Positions 1 to 8,157 of a stretch of 34,301 bases of DNA are shown in pieces; within the stretch, counting starts at the first letter, position 1, and every line of letters begins with the position of its first letter. This DNA comes from Candidatus Njordarchaeota archaeon (GTDB lineage Archaea; Asgardarchaeota; Njordarchaeia; Njordarchaeales; Njordarchaeaceae). The notes under the pieces are model-generated. The model had not been told where the DNA came from and did no database searches. It worked only from the letters and a program-made list of their open reading frames with translations. The translations under genes were made by a program, and so were the position numbers. Where the stretch lies: positions 1 to 34,301 of the forward strand of contig JAHQWF010000002.1 of the NCBI GenBank assembly GCA_029856055.1, given 5' to 3'.

Positions 1-7
1 TTAATAA

Positions 8-272
8 GTTTCAAGAATAAGTCTCCCATAAAGGGAATTGAAAGATTACGTAAAAGCGCCATTCAAACCATTACCGATAATGGTTTCAAGAATAAGTCTC
101 CCATAAAGGGAATTGAAAGTGCTAACACTCAACTATGGCGAGACTGGTAGCGGGATAACGTTTCAAGAATAAGTCTCCCATAAAGGGAATTGAAAGATAT
201 ACATAACTACTTATCTACTTCTTATTGAGGTGAATGTTTCAAGAATGAGTCTCCCATAAAGGGAATTGAAAG
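8..272 (+). CRISPR. CRISPR array, leader-distal end (4 repeats, 3 full spacers)
   Basis: Four 37-bp direct repeats lie at 8-44, 83-119, 160-196 and 236-272, with spacers of 38, 40 and 39 bp (45-82, 120-159, 197-235). Bases 1-7 are the end of a further spacer, so the array continues to the left outside the window. Repeats 1-3 are identical. The fourth has one change (G for A at 247), as expected of the terminal, leader-distal repeat, so the leader should lie left of base 1 and transcription runs rightward. Each repeat ends in ATTGAAAG, the 8-nt 5' handle of mature crRNAs in many archaeal type I and III systems. The repeat has a small internal hairpin (TCCC ATAAA GGGA). No cas gene is in the window. 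Confidence 0.97.
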
Positions 273-374
273 AAATCCTCTGGTTCGAAGCATTGTTTTT
301 TCATATAACTAATTTTTTAAAATAAACAATGGTATACCTTTGTAATATTCATTAATCATTATTTTTCTCTGAGG
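273..374 (+). promoter_or_regulatory. Array end and promoter region of the ferredoxin-AOR operon
   Basis: After the last repeat comes a T-run (294-300), then an AT-rich segment at 311-322 that could be a TATA box for the rightward operon. An 8-bp inverted repeat, CATTGTTT (291-298) and AAACAATG (324-331), brackets it; this may be a weak terminator of the array transcript or chance in AT-rich DNA. GAGG (371-374) directly abuts the TTG used as the start of the next gene. Confidence 0.35.
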
Positions 375-911
375 TTGATTAAAATAAGTGTAGGCGAAGA
401 AAGGGAGAGAATATGGATTTTGGTTGATTCGATTAGATGTTCTGGATGTAGGTTGTGTGAGATAGCATGCTCGTTAAAACATGAGGGAGTAATATGGCCT
501 GAGGCATCGAGGATAAGGGTATTTGAGTACATTCCGTCTGCTTCAGTTCCTCATTTATGTGTTCAATGTCCTGATTACCCATGCGTTAATGCTTGTCCTA
601 CGAAAGCACTTTCTGTCAATGAAGATACTGGAGCTGTGATTGTGGATGATGAGAAATGTATTCAATGTGGTTTATGTATTGATGCTTGTCCCGGCGATGT
701 ACCTAGAATTCCTAGAGGCAAGAAAACTGTTGTAATATGTGATTTATGCGGTGGTGAACCAGAGTGCGTTAAGGTATGTCAGGAAGCAGGTTACAATGCT
801 TTGCAACTCGTTAAGGGTAGATACAGAGCTGTTTATAGAACTTTCGCTAAGTCACCTTTGGAGAAGAGTATTGATGTAGCAAAGAAAACATTTGAGAAGG
901 AGGTGTTTTAA
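375..911 (+). CDS. Ferredoxin-like electron-transfer subunit with four [4Fe-4S] sites, AOR partner
   Basis: A 178-residue iron-sulfur protein with all 16 cysteines of four cubane clusters: C22/25/28/32, C62/65/70/74, C95/98/101/105 and C122/125/131/135. This is the DmsB/HycB-like arrangement seen in the small subunits of heterodimeric AORs such as P. furiosus WOR5. The stop codon directly abuts the ATG of the AOR gene, and the AOR ribosome site lies inside this gene, so the two are co-transcribed and probably form one cytoplasmic complex that passes electrons from the tungsten site to ferredoxin. There is no signal peptide and no twin-arginine motif. The start is uncertain: the TTG at 375 sits directly on a GAGG with almost no spacing, and an in-frame TTG at 420 would give a start nearer the first cysteine motif. 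Confidence 0.9.
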   Translation: MIKISVGEERERIWILVDSIRCSGCRLCEIACSLKHEGVIWPEASRIRVFEYIPSASVPHLCVQCPDYPCVNACPTKALSVNEDTGAVIVDDEKCIQCGLCIDACPGDVPRIPRGKKTVVICDLCGGEPECVKVCQEAGYNALQLVKGRYRAVYRTFAKSPLEKSIDVAKKTFEKEVF

Positions 912-2795
912 ATGCCGTATGGTTATCACGGAAACCTTATCGATGTAGACTTAAGCAGTAAATCAATTAGAATAAGAGATGTTGATCCTGAAGTTTTCAG
1001 AAATTGGCTGGGGGGCAGGGGTTTAGGTACGTACTTACTTTGGAGAGAGCTAGGGGAGAAATGGGAGGAAGTAGATCCGTTAGGACCGGAAAACATATTG
1101 CTGATACTTACAGGCCCTTTAACAGGTTATTATCCTGGTATGAAAACTGCAGTGGTATCAAAATCACCTGAGTCTTGTGGTGTTGTTGGTTCAGTTTTAT
1201 CTAGTGAGGTGGGAATAGAACTGAAAGCAGCTGGATATAATGGAATAATTTTGAGAAATGTTAGTGATGAGCCTGTTTATTTGCTTGTTCATGATGATCA
1301 TATAGAGCTTAGAGATGCATCAAAGTACTGGGGTAAGAAAGGGTCCGAGTTTTTGCCCGAACTAACTAAGGAGAGCTATGATGTTATCAAGGATCTAAAT
1401 AAGAGGAGCGGGCTACCTAAGGAACCAGCTATAATGTATATTGGTCCTGGAGGAGAAAATAAGGTTCGATTTGCGTGCATAATGGCTAAGTATGTTCATG
1501 CAGCAGGTTATGGTGGTTACGGTGCGGTTATGGGTTCTAAGAAATTAAAAGCAATAGTTGTTAAGGGTAATGGTCCCTTACCAAGTATAGCTGATCGAGA
1601 GAAATTCAGGAGCCTTCTCAATGAGATTTACCAGAGATTGTTTAGTGCTACTACTTTTCGGACTTGGGGCACTGGTTCTGGTGGCTATAATGTTGGAGCT
1701 GTCAGTTCCAGCGAACCAATTAGAAATTGGCAAGAGGAATGGCATAATAACCCAGAAATCAGTGTAGTCAACTTCGAGAACAGAACTTGGGTTAAGCGAT
1801 TCTGGGGAGATTATGGCTGTCCAATAACCTGTATGAAACTATCCTATGTTAAGTACGGAAAATACAAAGGCGCTTTTAGTGATGCACCAGACTATGAATT
1901 ACAGGCGTATGTTGGGACGAATTTAGGTATATTTGAGCCTGAGAAAATAGTTTATTTGTCATGGCTAGTTGATGAGAATGGTTTAGATGGGATAAATACT
2001 GGTAATTTATTAGGTTTTGTTGCTGAATTGGTTCAAAGAGGGATACTTACGAAGGAAGATTTAGATGGTATTGATCTTGAATGGGGTGACGCGGACGCAT
2101 TCGCAAAACTTCTGGATAAAATAATTAAGCGTGAAGGTATGGGTGATGTCTTGGCAGAAGGTACATATAGAGCGGCAATAAAACTTGGTGAAAAGAAGGG
2201 TGTTGATCTACTAAAATACGCGGTTCAAGTGAAGGGTATTGGTGTGGGTGCGCACGGAATAAGGAGTAAACTAGATTATACTGGTCCAATAGCATATGTT
2301 GTTTCTGTACAGGGAGGAGACCATACATCAGTGGCTGATCTACCAGGTAGAAGTCCTAGTGGTGAATTAGAAGCTATTTTTGATGATTCTGCAGTGATCT
2401 GCTCTTTTACCTCATGGATAGGTTTCGATAATTTGATAGAATTCACTAATGCTATTACTGGATGGGGCATCACGGTGGATGAATGGGTTAATAAAATTGG
2501 ATTAAGGATTCTTCATTTACAGAGAATATTATTGCTTCTTGGTGGTCCTGATGTTTATTGGGATCCAAGAGTGCATGACGATAATCCCCCAAGGTTCTAT
2601 GAACCGCTTCCTTCTGGACCTTACAAGGGTAAAGCCGCGTCTAAGGAAGAAGTTAATGAACTTAAGAGGGAGTATTATGATGAAATAGGTTATGATGAAT
2701 ATGGTTTGCCTAGGCCAGATGTGTTAGATGATCTAGGTATTGGTGAGGCTAAGAGAGAGTTAGAACGCATTAAGGGTAGATTGGGGATCAAGTGA
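912..2795 (+). CDS. Tungsten aldehyde:ferredoxin oxidoreductase family protein with atypical Fe-S ligand
   Basis: A 627-residue AOR-family enzyme. The N-terminal tungstopterin domain is clear: GGRGLG near residue 34, a GPLTG segment, SKSP, and GAVMGSKKLKAI near residue 210. The GGDHT motif keeps the active-site histidine equivalent to His448 of P. furiosus AOR. The [4Fe-4S] motif, normally Cys-x2-Cys-x3-Cys, reads D300-Y-G-C303-P-I-T-C307, so the first ligand is Asp; the distal cysteine C497 is present. The family oxidises aldehydes to acids with ferredoxin as acceptor; the substrate here cannot be read. A strong GGAGGTG (899-905) precedes the ATG. The gene is translationally linked to the ferredoxin upstream and followed 6 bp later by a MoaD-like gene. 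It is clearly more divergent from P. furiosus AOR than the second copy at 6144-7997. Confidence 0.93.
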   Translation: MPYGYHGNLIDVDLSSKSIRIRDVDPEVFRNWLGGRGLGTYLLWRELGEKWEEVDPLGPENILLILTGPLTGYYPGMKTAVVSKSPESCGVVGSVLSSEVGIELKAAGYNGIILRNVSDEPVYLLVHDDHIELRDASKYWGKKGSEFLPELTKESYDVIKDLNKRSGLPKEPAIMYIGPGGENKVRFACIMAKYVHAAGYGGYGAVMGSKKLKAIVVKGNGPLPSIADREKFRSLLNEIYQRLFSATTFRTWGTGSGGYNVGAVSSSEPIRNWQEEWHNNPEISVVNFENRTWVKRFWGDYGCPITCMKLSYVKYGKYKGAFSDAPDYELQAYVGTNLGIFEPEKIVYLSWLVDENGLDGINTGNLLGFVAELVQRGILTKEDLDGIDLEWGDADAFAKLLDKIIKREGMGDVLAEGTYRAAIKLGEKKGVDLLKYAVQVKGIGVGAHGIRSKLDYTGPIAYVVSVQGGDHTSVADLPGRSPSGELEAIFDDSAVICSFTSWIGFDNLIEFTNAITGWGITVDEWVNKIGLRILHLQRILLLLGGPDVYWDPRVHDDNPPRFYEPLPSGPYKGKAASKEEVNELKREYYDEIGYDEYGLPRPDVLDDLGIGEAKRELERIKGRLGIK

Positions 2796-2801
2796 TTATT
2801 A

Positions 2802-3050
2802 ATGATTATTAAAGTACGTTTTTATGGTGATCTAGCTAGAGAAATTGGGACCTTGCAAATAGTATTAAAACTCGATAAACCAATTGCTATCAGGGAGGTT
2901 TTAGAGAAATTACTTAGAGAAAAAAACATCAAGTTTAAGGAAATCCTTAATGACTATACTATAATAGTCAACGGAATGAGTGTGAAATTGGATTACATAG
3001 TAAAGGATTCTTGCGAAATAAAGATAATTCCGATAGTTCGAGGTGGATAA
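2802..3050 (+). CDS. MoaD/ThiS-like beta-grasp sulfur carrier protein
   Basis: An 82-residue ubiquitin-fold protein that starts with a typical MoaD strand (IKVRFYGDLARE) and ends exactly in Gly-Gly (IVRGG), the form that an E1-like enzyme adenylates and thiocarboxylates. MoaD supplies the sulfurs of the pterin dithiolene, and AOR enzymes need two such pterins per tungsten. The position 6 bp after the AOR gene supports a role in tungstopterin synthesis for this enzyme. The ATG lies just after the AOR stop, and the GTGATT around that stop may serve as ribosome site. A role as an archaeal SAMP-type modifier cannot be excluded. Confidence 0.88.
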   Translation: MIIKVRFYGDLAREIGTLQIVLKLDKPIAIREVLEKLLREKNIKFKEILNDYTIIVNGMSVKLDYIVKDSCEIKIIPIVRGG

Positions 3051-3069
3051 AAAGATAAAGTTTATTAAC

Positions 3070-3095
3070 GGTTAAATTTTTATTTTTCTGGCGAC
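3070..3095 (+). terminator. T-rich terminator after the first AOR operon
   Basis: Runs of T (near 3076-3081 and 3083-3087) follow the MoaD-like gene. Archaeal RNA polymerase terminates at such T-tracts without needing a hairpin. The following gene has its own ribosome site. Confidence 0.4.
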
Positions 3096-3127
3096 TTTTA
3101 ACCCATCTATTGCATGAGGCTTATATA

Positions 3128-4390
3128 ATGCCTATTTACTCTACTTTGCGATCGTTAACTAGATTATTTTCATATAGGTTTATTTCACGACTAATTAACT
3201 CTCTTCCTGATAAAGTAAATCACAAAAAAATGATTCATTCCGTAAAATCGAGAAGAATCGCCTTATATGTTCACATACCATATTGTCTAGAACCAGTGTG
3301 TAGATTTTGCTGCTTTGTTAGATATCCTCTTAGGAGTGATAGCGATCTAATAAGCTATGCTCGTGCATTAGTGAATGAAATTGATTGGTATAGTTCTAAT
3401 TTAGAAAATGCATCAGTTGGGTCTATATATTTTGGCGGCGGAACCCCAACTGTAAATATCTCGCTTCTAGGTGAATTAATTGATGTATTGCGATCATATT
3501 TTGGCATGGTTCCCATCACGGTGGAATCAAATCCTAGAACATTAATTAACGGTGGTTTAGATCAGCTTAAATTATTGAAAATCAATCGGTTAAGCATCGG
3601 AATTCAAAGTTTCCAAGATTGGAAGCTGAAGAGGATGGGGAGATATTCTCTTCCCATTGAGGAAAACAAGAAAATAATAAGAGAAGCCTTAGGTAAATTC
3701 GATACAGTTAATATAGATTTGGTTTGGGGAATTCCCGGAGAGAACGAGCGATCAGTCATATACGATGTTGTCACAGCATTTAATCTAGGTGTTGATCAAG
3801 CTACTTTTTATCCGATAATGCCTCCACCAATGAAGAGTAAAGTTATGCCAGATTATGTTTCTCTACCAATCTCTAGAGAGTTAAAGTTGTATAGAACTTT
3901 ACTTTCAACTGTTTTATCTTACGATTATAGACCAGATACACCTTGGTGCATGAGTAAGATGAGTAATAGCCAGCAATTGATAGATGAATATATTACTGAG
4001 TACTATGATTTCATTGGAATTGGTGTGAGTAGTATTGGTAAGATTAGAGATTATGTTTATGTCGATACTTTTTCCCCAGAGAAATACGTAAAAATGATAA
4101 AGAAAAGAGGTTACAGCGTTTCTCGTTCTATGAAACTTAATAAAATTGATTCTGATTTATTCGATATCGATTCTTCCCTCTTTGGATTAAATATTAGAAA
4201 ACCAATTTCTATTAAATCATTCACTTCCTTTCTCCTGTGGAGTTTAGCTCAGTTAATGTTTTTCAGTTTAAGTAGGTTAATTAATGTTCGAGAAAACGCA
4301 AATATACTTTATGCCTTGCATTTAGTTCAGAAAACACTTTACAGTGGAATGAATGCATTGAGAGAGATTGGTATAAAACACAAAATATAG
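3128..4390 (+). CDS. HemN/HemW-like radical SAM protein
   Basis: A radical SAM enzyme of the HemN (coproporphyrinogen dehydrogenase-like) group, about 421 residues. Recognisable are the HIPYC entry to the cluster motif, YFGGGTP, RLSIGIQSF and DLVWGIPGE, in the usual HemN order. The cluster motif is C-LEPV-C-RF-C, that is Cx4Cx2C, where the family normally has Cx3Cx2C, so one residue is inserted. I chose ATG 3128 because GAGG (3116-3119) sits 8 bp before it; an in-frame TTG at 3110 is possible. Position between an AOR operon and a SPASM radical SAM gene suggests a link to tungsten-enzyme maturation or to a tetrapyrrole, but the substrate is unknown. Family assignment is firm, function is not. 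Confidence 0.85.
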   Translation: MPIYSTLRSLTRLFSYRFISRLINSLPDKVNHKKMIHSVKSRRIALYVHIPYCLEPVCRFCCFVRYPLRSDSDLISYARALVNEIDWYSSNLENASVGSIYFGGGTPTVNISLLGELIDVLRSYFGMVPITVESNPRTLINGGLDQLKLLKINRLSIGIQSFQDWKLKRMGRYSLPIEENKKIIREALGKFDTVNIDLVWGIPGENERSVIYDVVTAFNLGVDQATFYPIMPPPMKSKVMPDYVSLPISRELKLYRTLLSTVLSYDYRPDTPWCMSKMSNSQQLIDEYITEYYDFIGIGVSSIGKIRDYVYVDTFSPEKYVKMIKKRGYSVSRSMKLNKIDSDLFDIDSSLFGLNIRKPISIKSFTSFLLWSLAQLMFFSLSRLINVRENANILYALHLVQKTLYSGMNALREIGIKHKI

Positions 4391-4401
4391 TTAATCTCAT
4401 T

Positions 4402-5688
4402 TTATATTATGCATTTTGCTATACCGACACTATATAAGCATTCTGAGCATGATGGTTCGTTGCCATAGCAATCCATCTTATTATTCCTTGTGAACCAGCA
4501 TCCTAGAGTGGAGTAGGGGCAGTCACCGCACCATGGTACATTATCACTGATATTCTTTAATCTTTCACGCAAATCTAAGTATTGCTTTGAGTTCCATATC
4601 TCCTCTATAGTTTGTTTTGATACGTTTCCTAATATTACTTCGTTATCCATTCTTATATGATTATTAACGTATATTGGGTGGCTGTAGATAAAATTAAAGC
4701 ATGGTGTCACTTTACCATCATGTCTAATGACCATTGCTTCTTTCTCAATGTATGGGCATGACCGCTTCTTGGTATTTACAAATATCTCTGGTATATCAAT
4801 TAATATGCCATTAGATTCCGTAATCTCTTTGACTATCTTAAAGTTCTCTTCCGCTTTCTTGATTAATCTTATGGTATCACGCTTCTCAATTAAAAGAGGG
4901 AGATTAACCTCTAACCCCAGTCTTTTAGCTTGGTTCCAAATCTCTTTCAAACTCAATTCACTTTCCCTACTCAATAAATGCCCATACATAAATGAGTAAC
5001 TTTCGTAAACAGCTCTTCTAACGATTTCCCAATCTAACCTAGCGATGTCACCTACCATTTCTATTATCTCTCTACTTACGGTTAAGTAAGCTGTGTCGTG
5101 AGAAATTAGTTCTGTGTAAGGAATCATCTGCGATACAACTATGTAATCTACACCGATTTCACTCATGTTTTTTACTAGATCTGGTAAATCGTCTATGTTT
5201 GATTTCATTACTACAGCTTCAACTCCGAGTTTGAAGTCGTAATCTAGCTTCTTTTTAAGCTCAGCGACATATTTTAGATTCTTGAAAATAACTTCGCTCA
5301 CAGCACCTATCCTAATTCTTTCAAGCTTCGCGAAGTCTGTTGTATCCACGGAGAAAGATATCTCATCAACTTTATATGTTTTTAATAATTTATCAGCTAC
5401 ATCCCTATTCAATAAAGATCCATTAGTTGAGAAAAACAATTGCACATCTAATCCCATAAATTCTCTAGCCAAAGCGATCATTTGGATAAAATTAGGGTGA
5501 AATAATGGTTCTCCTTGACCATACAGTACAAGTCTTTTAACTTGCCCCTCTGCTTCTTCTATAATCTTACGGTATAAACTCATATTCATAAATCCTTGTG
5601 GAGCGGAAAAGAAATTTCTCATACACATGATGCAACCAAAGTTACATGAATTCGTTGGCTCAATTTGTAAAATCTTAGGGAAACTCAA
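4402..5688 (-). CDS. Radical SAM/SPASM protein, probable AOR-associated maturase
   Basis: A radical SAM protein of about 429 residues. The SAM cluster motif CxxxCxxC is near the N-terminus (EPTNSCNFGCIMC), followed by a GQGEP segment. The C-terminal half carries a SPASM/auxiliary-cluster region with many cysteines (PCFNF, then WCGDCPY, GCW, DCYG, SCSEC). SPASM enzymes modify peptides, or mature enzymes such as sulfatases and quinohemoproteins; a group tied to tungsten oxidoreductases is known. Lying between two AOR/MoaD sets, this one is a good candidate for that group (inference). I prefer TTG 5688, because GAGG (5697-5700) precedes it by 8 bp; a TTG at 5718 would add 10 residues. It converges with the HemN-like gene, leaving 11 bp between the stops, and is divergent from the next MoaD-like gene. 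Confidence 0.85.
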   Translation of the reverse strand: MSFPKILQIEPTNSCNFGCIMCMRNFFSAPQGFMNMSLYRKIIEEAEGQVKRLVLYGQGEPLFHPNFIQMIALAREFMGLDVQLFFSTNGSLLNRDVADKLLKTYKVDEISFSVDTTDFAKLERIRIGAVSEVIFKNLKYVAELKKKLDYDFKLGVEAVVMKSNIDDLPDLVKNMSEIGVDYIVVSQMIPYTELISHDTAYLTVSREIIEMVGDIARLDWEIVRRAVYESYSFMYGHLLSRESELSLKEIWNQAKRLGLEVNLPLLIEKRDTIRLIKKAEENFKIVKEITESNGILIDIPEIFVNTKKRSCPYIEKEAMVIRHDGKVTPCFNFIYSHPIYVNNHIRMDNEVILGNVSKQTIEEIWNSKQYLDLRERLKNISDNVPWCGDCPYSTLGCWFTRNNKMDCYGNEPSCSECLYSVGIAKCII

Positions 5689-5822
5689 TGAAAACGCCTC
5701 AAAAAAGTTTAGAAGCAAATTTTTGAGTTTTTTAATTCATATGGTATGAGTAAAAGTCAAGATATCGTTGTAAAATATATTTAAATTTTAATCAATCTGT
5801 TATAATAAATAGATAATGATTG
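5689..5822. promoter_or_regulatory. Divergent promoter region between SPASM radical SAM and MoaD-like genes
   Basis: An AT-rich spacer. For the rightward gene a TATA-like TTTAAATTTTAA lies near 5780-5791, about 30-40 bp before the candidate ATGs, so a very short 5' leader is expected. The leftward gene has its GAGG at 5697-5700. Confidence 0.4.
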
Positions 5823-6134
5823 ATGAGATTGATTGTTATGAAGGTAACAATAAAATTCTACGCTGTATTACGAGAGATTGTTGGTAAAAAAGAGGTCATA
5901 GTTGAATTAGATGATAATGATGCAAAAATTATAGATGTGCTTGAAGCAGCTAAAAAAGATATCGGCGAGCAAACGTTCAAGAAAATAATAGAATTTTATA
6001 ATAGAGAGAAAGGACCCAGATTAGTAATCTTATTAAATGGAAGAAACATAATACATCTTAAAGGGCTTGAAACTGAAGTAAAAGACGGAGACAAAATAGA
6101 TATATTCCCTCCAGCAGGAGGAGGAAAAAAATAA
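5823..6134 (+). CDS. MoaD/ThiS-like protein with residues beyond the diglycine
   Basis: A beta-grasp protein of about 103 residues, with the MoaD-like opening VTIKFYAVLREIVGKKE and the C-terminal segment DIFPPAGGGKK. The diglycine that should be the free C-terminus is followed by Gly-Lys-Lys (or Lys-Lys, depending on which glycine pair is counted), so activation would need trimming, for example by a JAMM protease, or the protein has another role. The stop lies 9 bp from the convergent stop of the second AOR, its likely client. Start candidates are ATG 5823 (nearly leaderless, given the TATA near 5784) and ATG 5838, which begins the typical MKVTIKFYA. Confidence 0.85.
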   Translation: MRLIVMKVTIKFYAVLREIVGKKEVIVELDDNDAKIIDVLEAAKKDIGEQTFKKIIEFYNREKGPRLVILLNGRNIIHLKGLETEVKDGDKIDIFPPAGGGKK

Positions 6135-6143
6135 AGAAAAAGA

Positions 6144-7997
6144 TTAAACCTCAATACCTAATTCTTTCAACTTCTCTTTAGTTGGAACTCCGTTCTCCCA
6201 GCCTCTCAACCTATAATACTCTTCAAGCATCTTCTTAAATTCCTCCGGCTTAACCACCTCTCCTTTTGATGGGCCATCTGGTAATGGTTCATAAAGTAAT
6301 CTCTTTGGTAACGTGTCATCTTTAGCATCGAAACCATATTTAGACATTATTAATCTTTCTAAGTTGTATATTCTCTCACCAATTGTCATAATTTCGTCTT
6401 GTGTTAGATCCCAACCAGTTATGCTAGCAAGCATATCTGCATAAGCATCCGCGCCCAATGCGAATGTAACGAACAAACAGTTAACCGTAGAGTTCACCAC
6501 ACACGTGAAATCTTGGAATATCTTAGCCCACTTAGCTTTACCCTCGTAGGATAATCTATCAATTTGCTCTGGTATACCTAAGACCTCTGGAGAGACAGTA
6601 TAACCTGTTACGTGACAACCTCCTCTATTCGCTGTAGCGTAGTCCAAACCTATACCTTTGATTCCTCTTGGATCATAAGCTGGCATATCTAGTCCTTTAA
6701 CGCTCATTGATAGATCTGGAGCCCCATACATCTCAGCTAATCTTTTTGATCCTAAAGCTAGATACTTACCGAATCCTGACTTATAGGCTGTCCTCCATAT
6801 AGCTTCTACCAGTACTGCGTCGTTACCAAACCTTAGATCTAATCCTTGCAAGTCCTCTTTAGGAATTAATCTTCTCTCATATAACTCCATAGCTGTCGCT
6901 ATTGTTGCACCCATTGAAATTGTATCTATACCAAATTCATCACAATAATGATTAGCCTTTATTATTGCCTCAAGATTATGTACACCAGTATCTTGCCCGA
7001 GCGCCCAAATCGACTCATACTCTGGTCCCTCTGTGTATAATATTTGATATGGCCCACCTTCAACTCTTGATACTCTTCCACATCCTATTGCACAGCCCCA
7101 ACATGGCCTTCTATCGATTAAATACTTTTGTTCTAGTGTTTCTCCACTGATTTTTTCTGCGTCGGGGTGATAAGCTCCCTGCCAGTTCTTGTAAGGCAAT
7201 GATCCTATTCCATTAATAATATTAACGAGAATTGCTGTTCCATATTTTGGCAGTCCTTCTCCTGTAACACTATTTTCCTTAATTACTCTGAGATATTTCG
7301 CTGCTTTCTCTTTAAATTCATCAGGTTTAGCTATTGGAGGTCTCTGAGAACCTCTAACATATATGGCTTTGAGTTTCTTTGAACCCATTACTGCACCTAC
7401 GCCAGTTCTACCAGCAGCTCTATGATCATCATTCATAATATTTGCTATTAGAACCAAGTTTTCTCCAGCTGGTCCAATACATGCTACACTAGCATTATGA
7501 TTACCGTGCCTATCCTTAAGAATTCTCGTTGTATCAAATACATTCTTGCCCCATAAGTCCGAAGCATCATGAATCGTTACTTCTCCATCAATTATGCTGA
7601 TGTAAACTGGTGTATCTGATTTACCTCTTATAACTATCATGTCATAACCAGCGAACTTTAGATATGGTCCAAATTCCCCACCTGAGTTCGCGCTAGCAAC
7701 ACTGCCTGTTAGTGGTGATTTTAACGCCATCACGTGATATCTTCCGCTGCTTGGGAAAGCTGTTCCCGTCGCTGGACCGGTGGCGAATATTAAGGTATTA
7801 TCTGGTCCTAGAGGATCAATATCTTTTGGAGCTATACCTTTTAATTCAAGTCTCTTTAGATCATTATAAAATATCCAGAGTGCGTATCCTTTTCCTCCTA
7901 GATATTTTCTAGCTATTTTTTCATCTATGGGTGTCACTTTATATGTCTTATCAGAAAGATTTACTTCGAGAATTTTTCCCATGTAACCTCCTACCAT
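6144..7997 (-). CDS. aor: Aldehyde:ferredoxin oxidoreductase (tungsten), canonical type
   Basis: A 617-residue AOR very close to the P. furiosus enzyme as I remember it. It has GGKGYALW, the SPLTG/ANSGGEFG segment, GPAGENLV, GVGAVMGSKKLKAI, the GLPKYGTAILVN segment, GPEYES with the active-site Glu, and AYDPRG followed by NRGGCH with the active-site His. All four cluster cysteines are present: C299, C302, C306 and C507. The enzyme oxidises aldehydes, typically those from amino-acid fermentation, to acids and reduces ferredoxin in the cytoplasm. ATG 7997 is preceded by GGTG with a 7-bp gap and gives the N-terminus expected for the family; ATG 7982, behind a GGAGGT with a very short spacer, is less likely. 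The gene is transcribed alone and converges with the MoaD-like gene. Confidence 0.97.
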   Translation of the reverse strand: MVGGYMGKILEVNLSDKTYKVTPIDEKIARKYLGGKGYALWIFYNDLKRLELKGIAPKDIDPLGPDNTLIFATGPATGTAFPSSGRYHVMALKSPLTGSVASANSGGEFGPYLKFAGYDMIVIRGKSDTPVYISIIDGEVTIHDASDLWGKNVFDTTRILKDRHGNHNASVACIGPAGENLVLIANIMNDDHRAAGRTGVGAVMGSKKLKAIYVRGSQRPPIAKPDEFKEKAAKYLRVIKENSVTGEGLPKYGTAILVNIINGIGSLPYKNWQGAYHPDAEKISGETLEQKYLIDRRPCWGCAIGCGRVSRVEGGPYQILYTEGPEYESIWALGQDTGVHNLEAIIKANHYCDEFGIDTISMGATIATAMELYERRLIPKEDLQGLDLRFGNDAVLVEAIWRTAYKSGFGKYLALGSKRLAEMYGAPDLSMSVKGLDMPAYDPRGIKGIGLDYATANRGGCHVTGYTVSPEVLGIPEQIDRLSYEGKAKWAKIFQDFTCVVNSTVNCLFVTFALGADAYADMLASITGWDLTQDEIMTIGERIYNLERLIMSKYGFDAKDDTLPKRLLYEPLPDGPSKGEVVKPEEFKKMLEEYYRLRGWENGVPTKEKLKELGIEV

Positions 7998-8157
7998 TTT
8001 ATTACACCGTTATTATTAAAAAGGGTTAAAAAAATGTTGTTCATTATATGTCAATGTTATTTTGAATTTAAATTTTTTCCATAAATAGGAGATATTATTT
8101 TAAAAAATTATTATTAAATAGAAAAATAGTCGAGAGTTCTATTTTAAAAATTAAAAA
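7998..8157 (-). promoter_or_regulatory. AOR upstream region
   Basis: About 160 bp of AT-rich DNA between the AOR start and the end of the gapN remnant. It should hold the leftward AOR promoter. GGTG lies 7 bp before the ATG; I see no RNA gene here. Confidence 0.35.

Noticed and set aside
278..292. GGTTCGAA-like tRNA T-loop just after the CRISPR array
   Set aside because: The flanking bases cannot form a T stem, and no acceptor or anticodon arm is found nearby.
912..2795. First AOR as a pseudogene because of the missing cysteine
   Set aside because: The frame is intact over 627 residues, the active-site His and the other ligands remain, and it has a strong ribosome site and operon partners.
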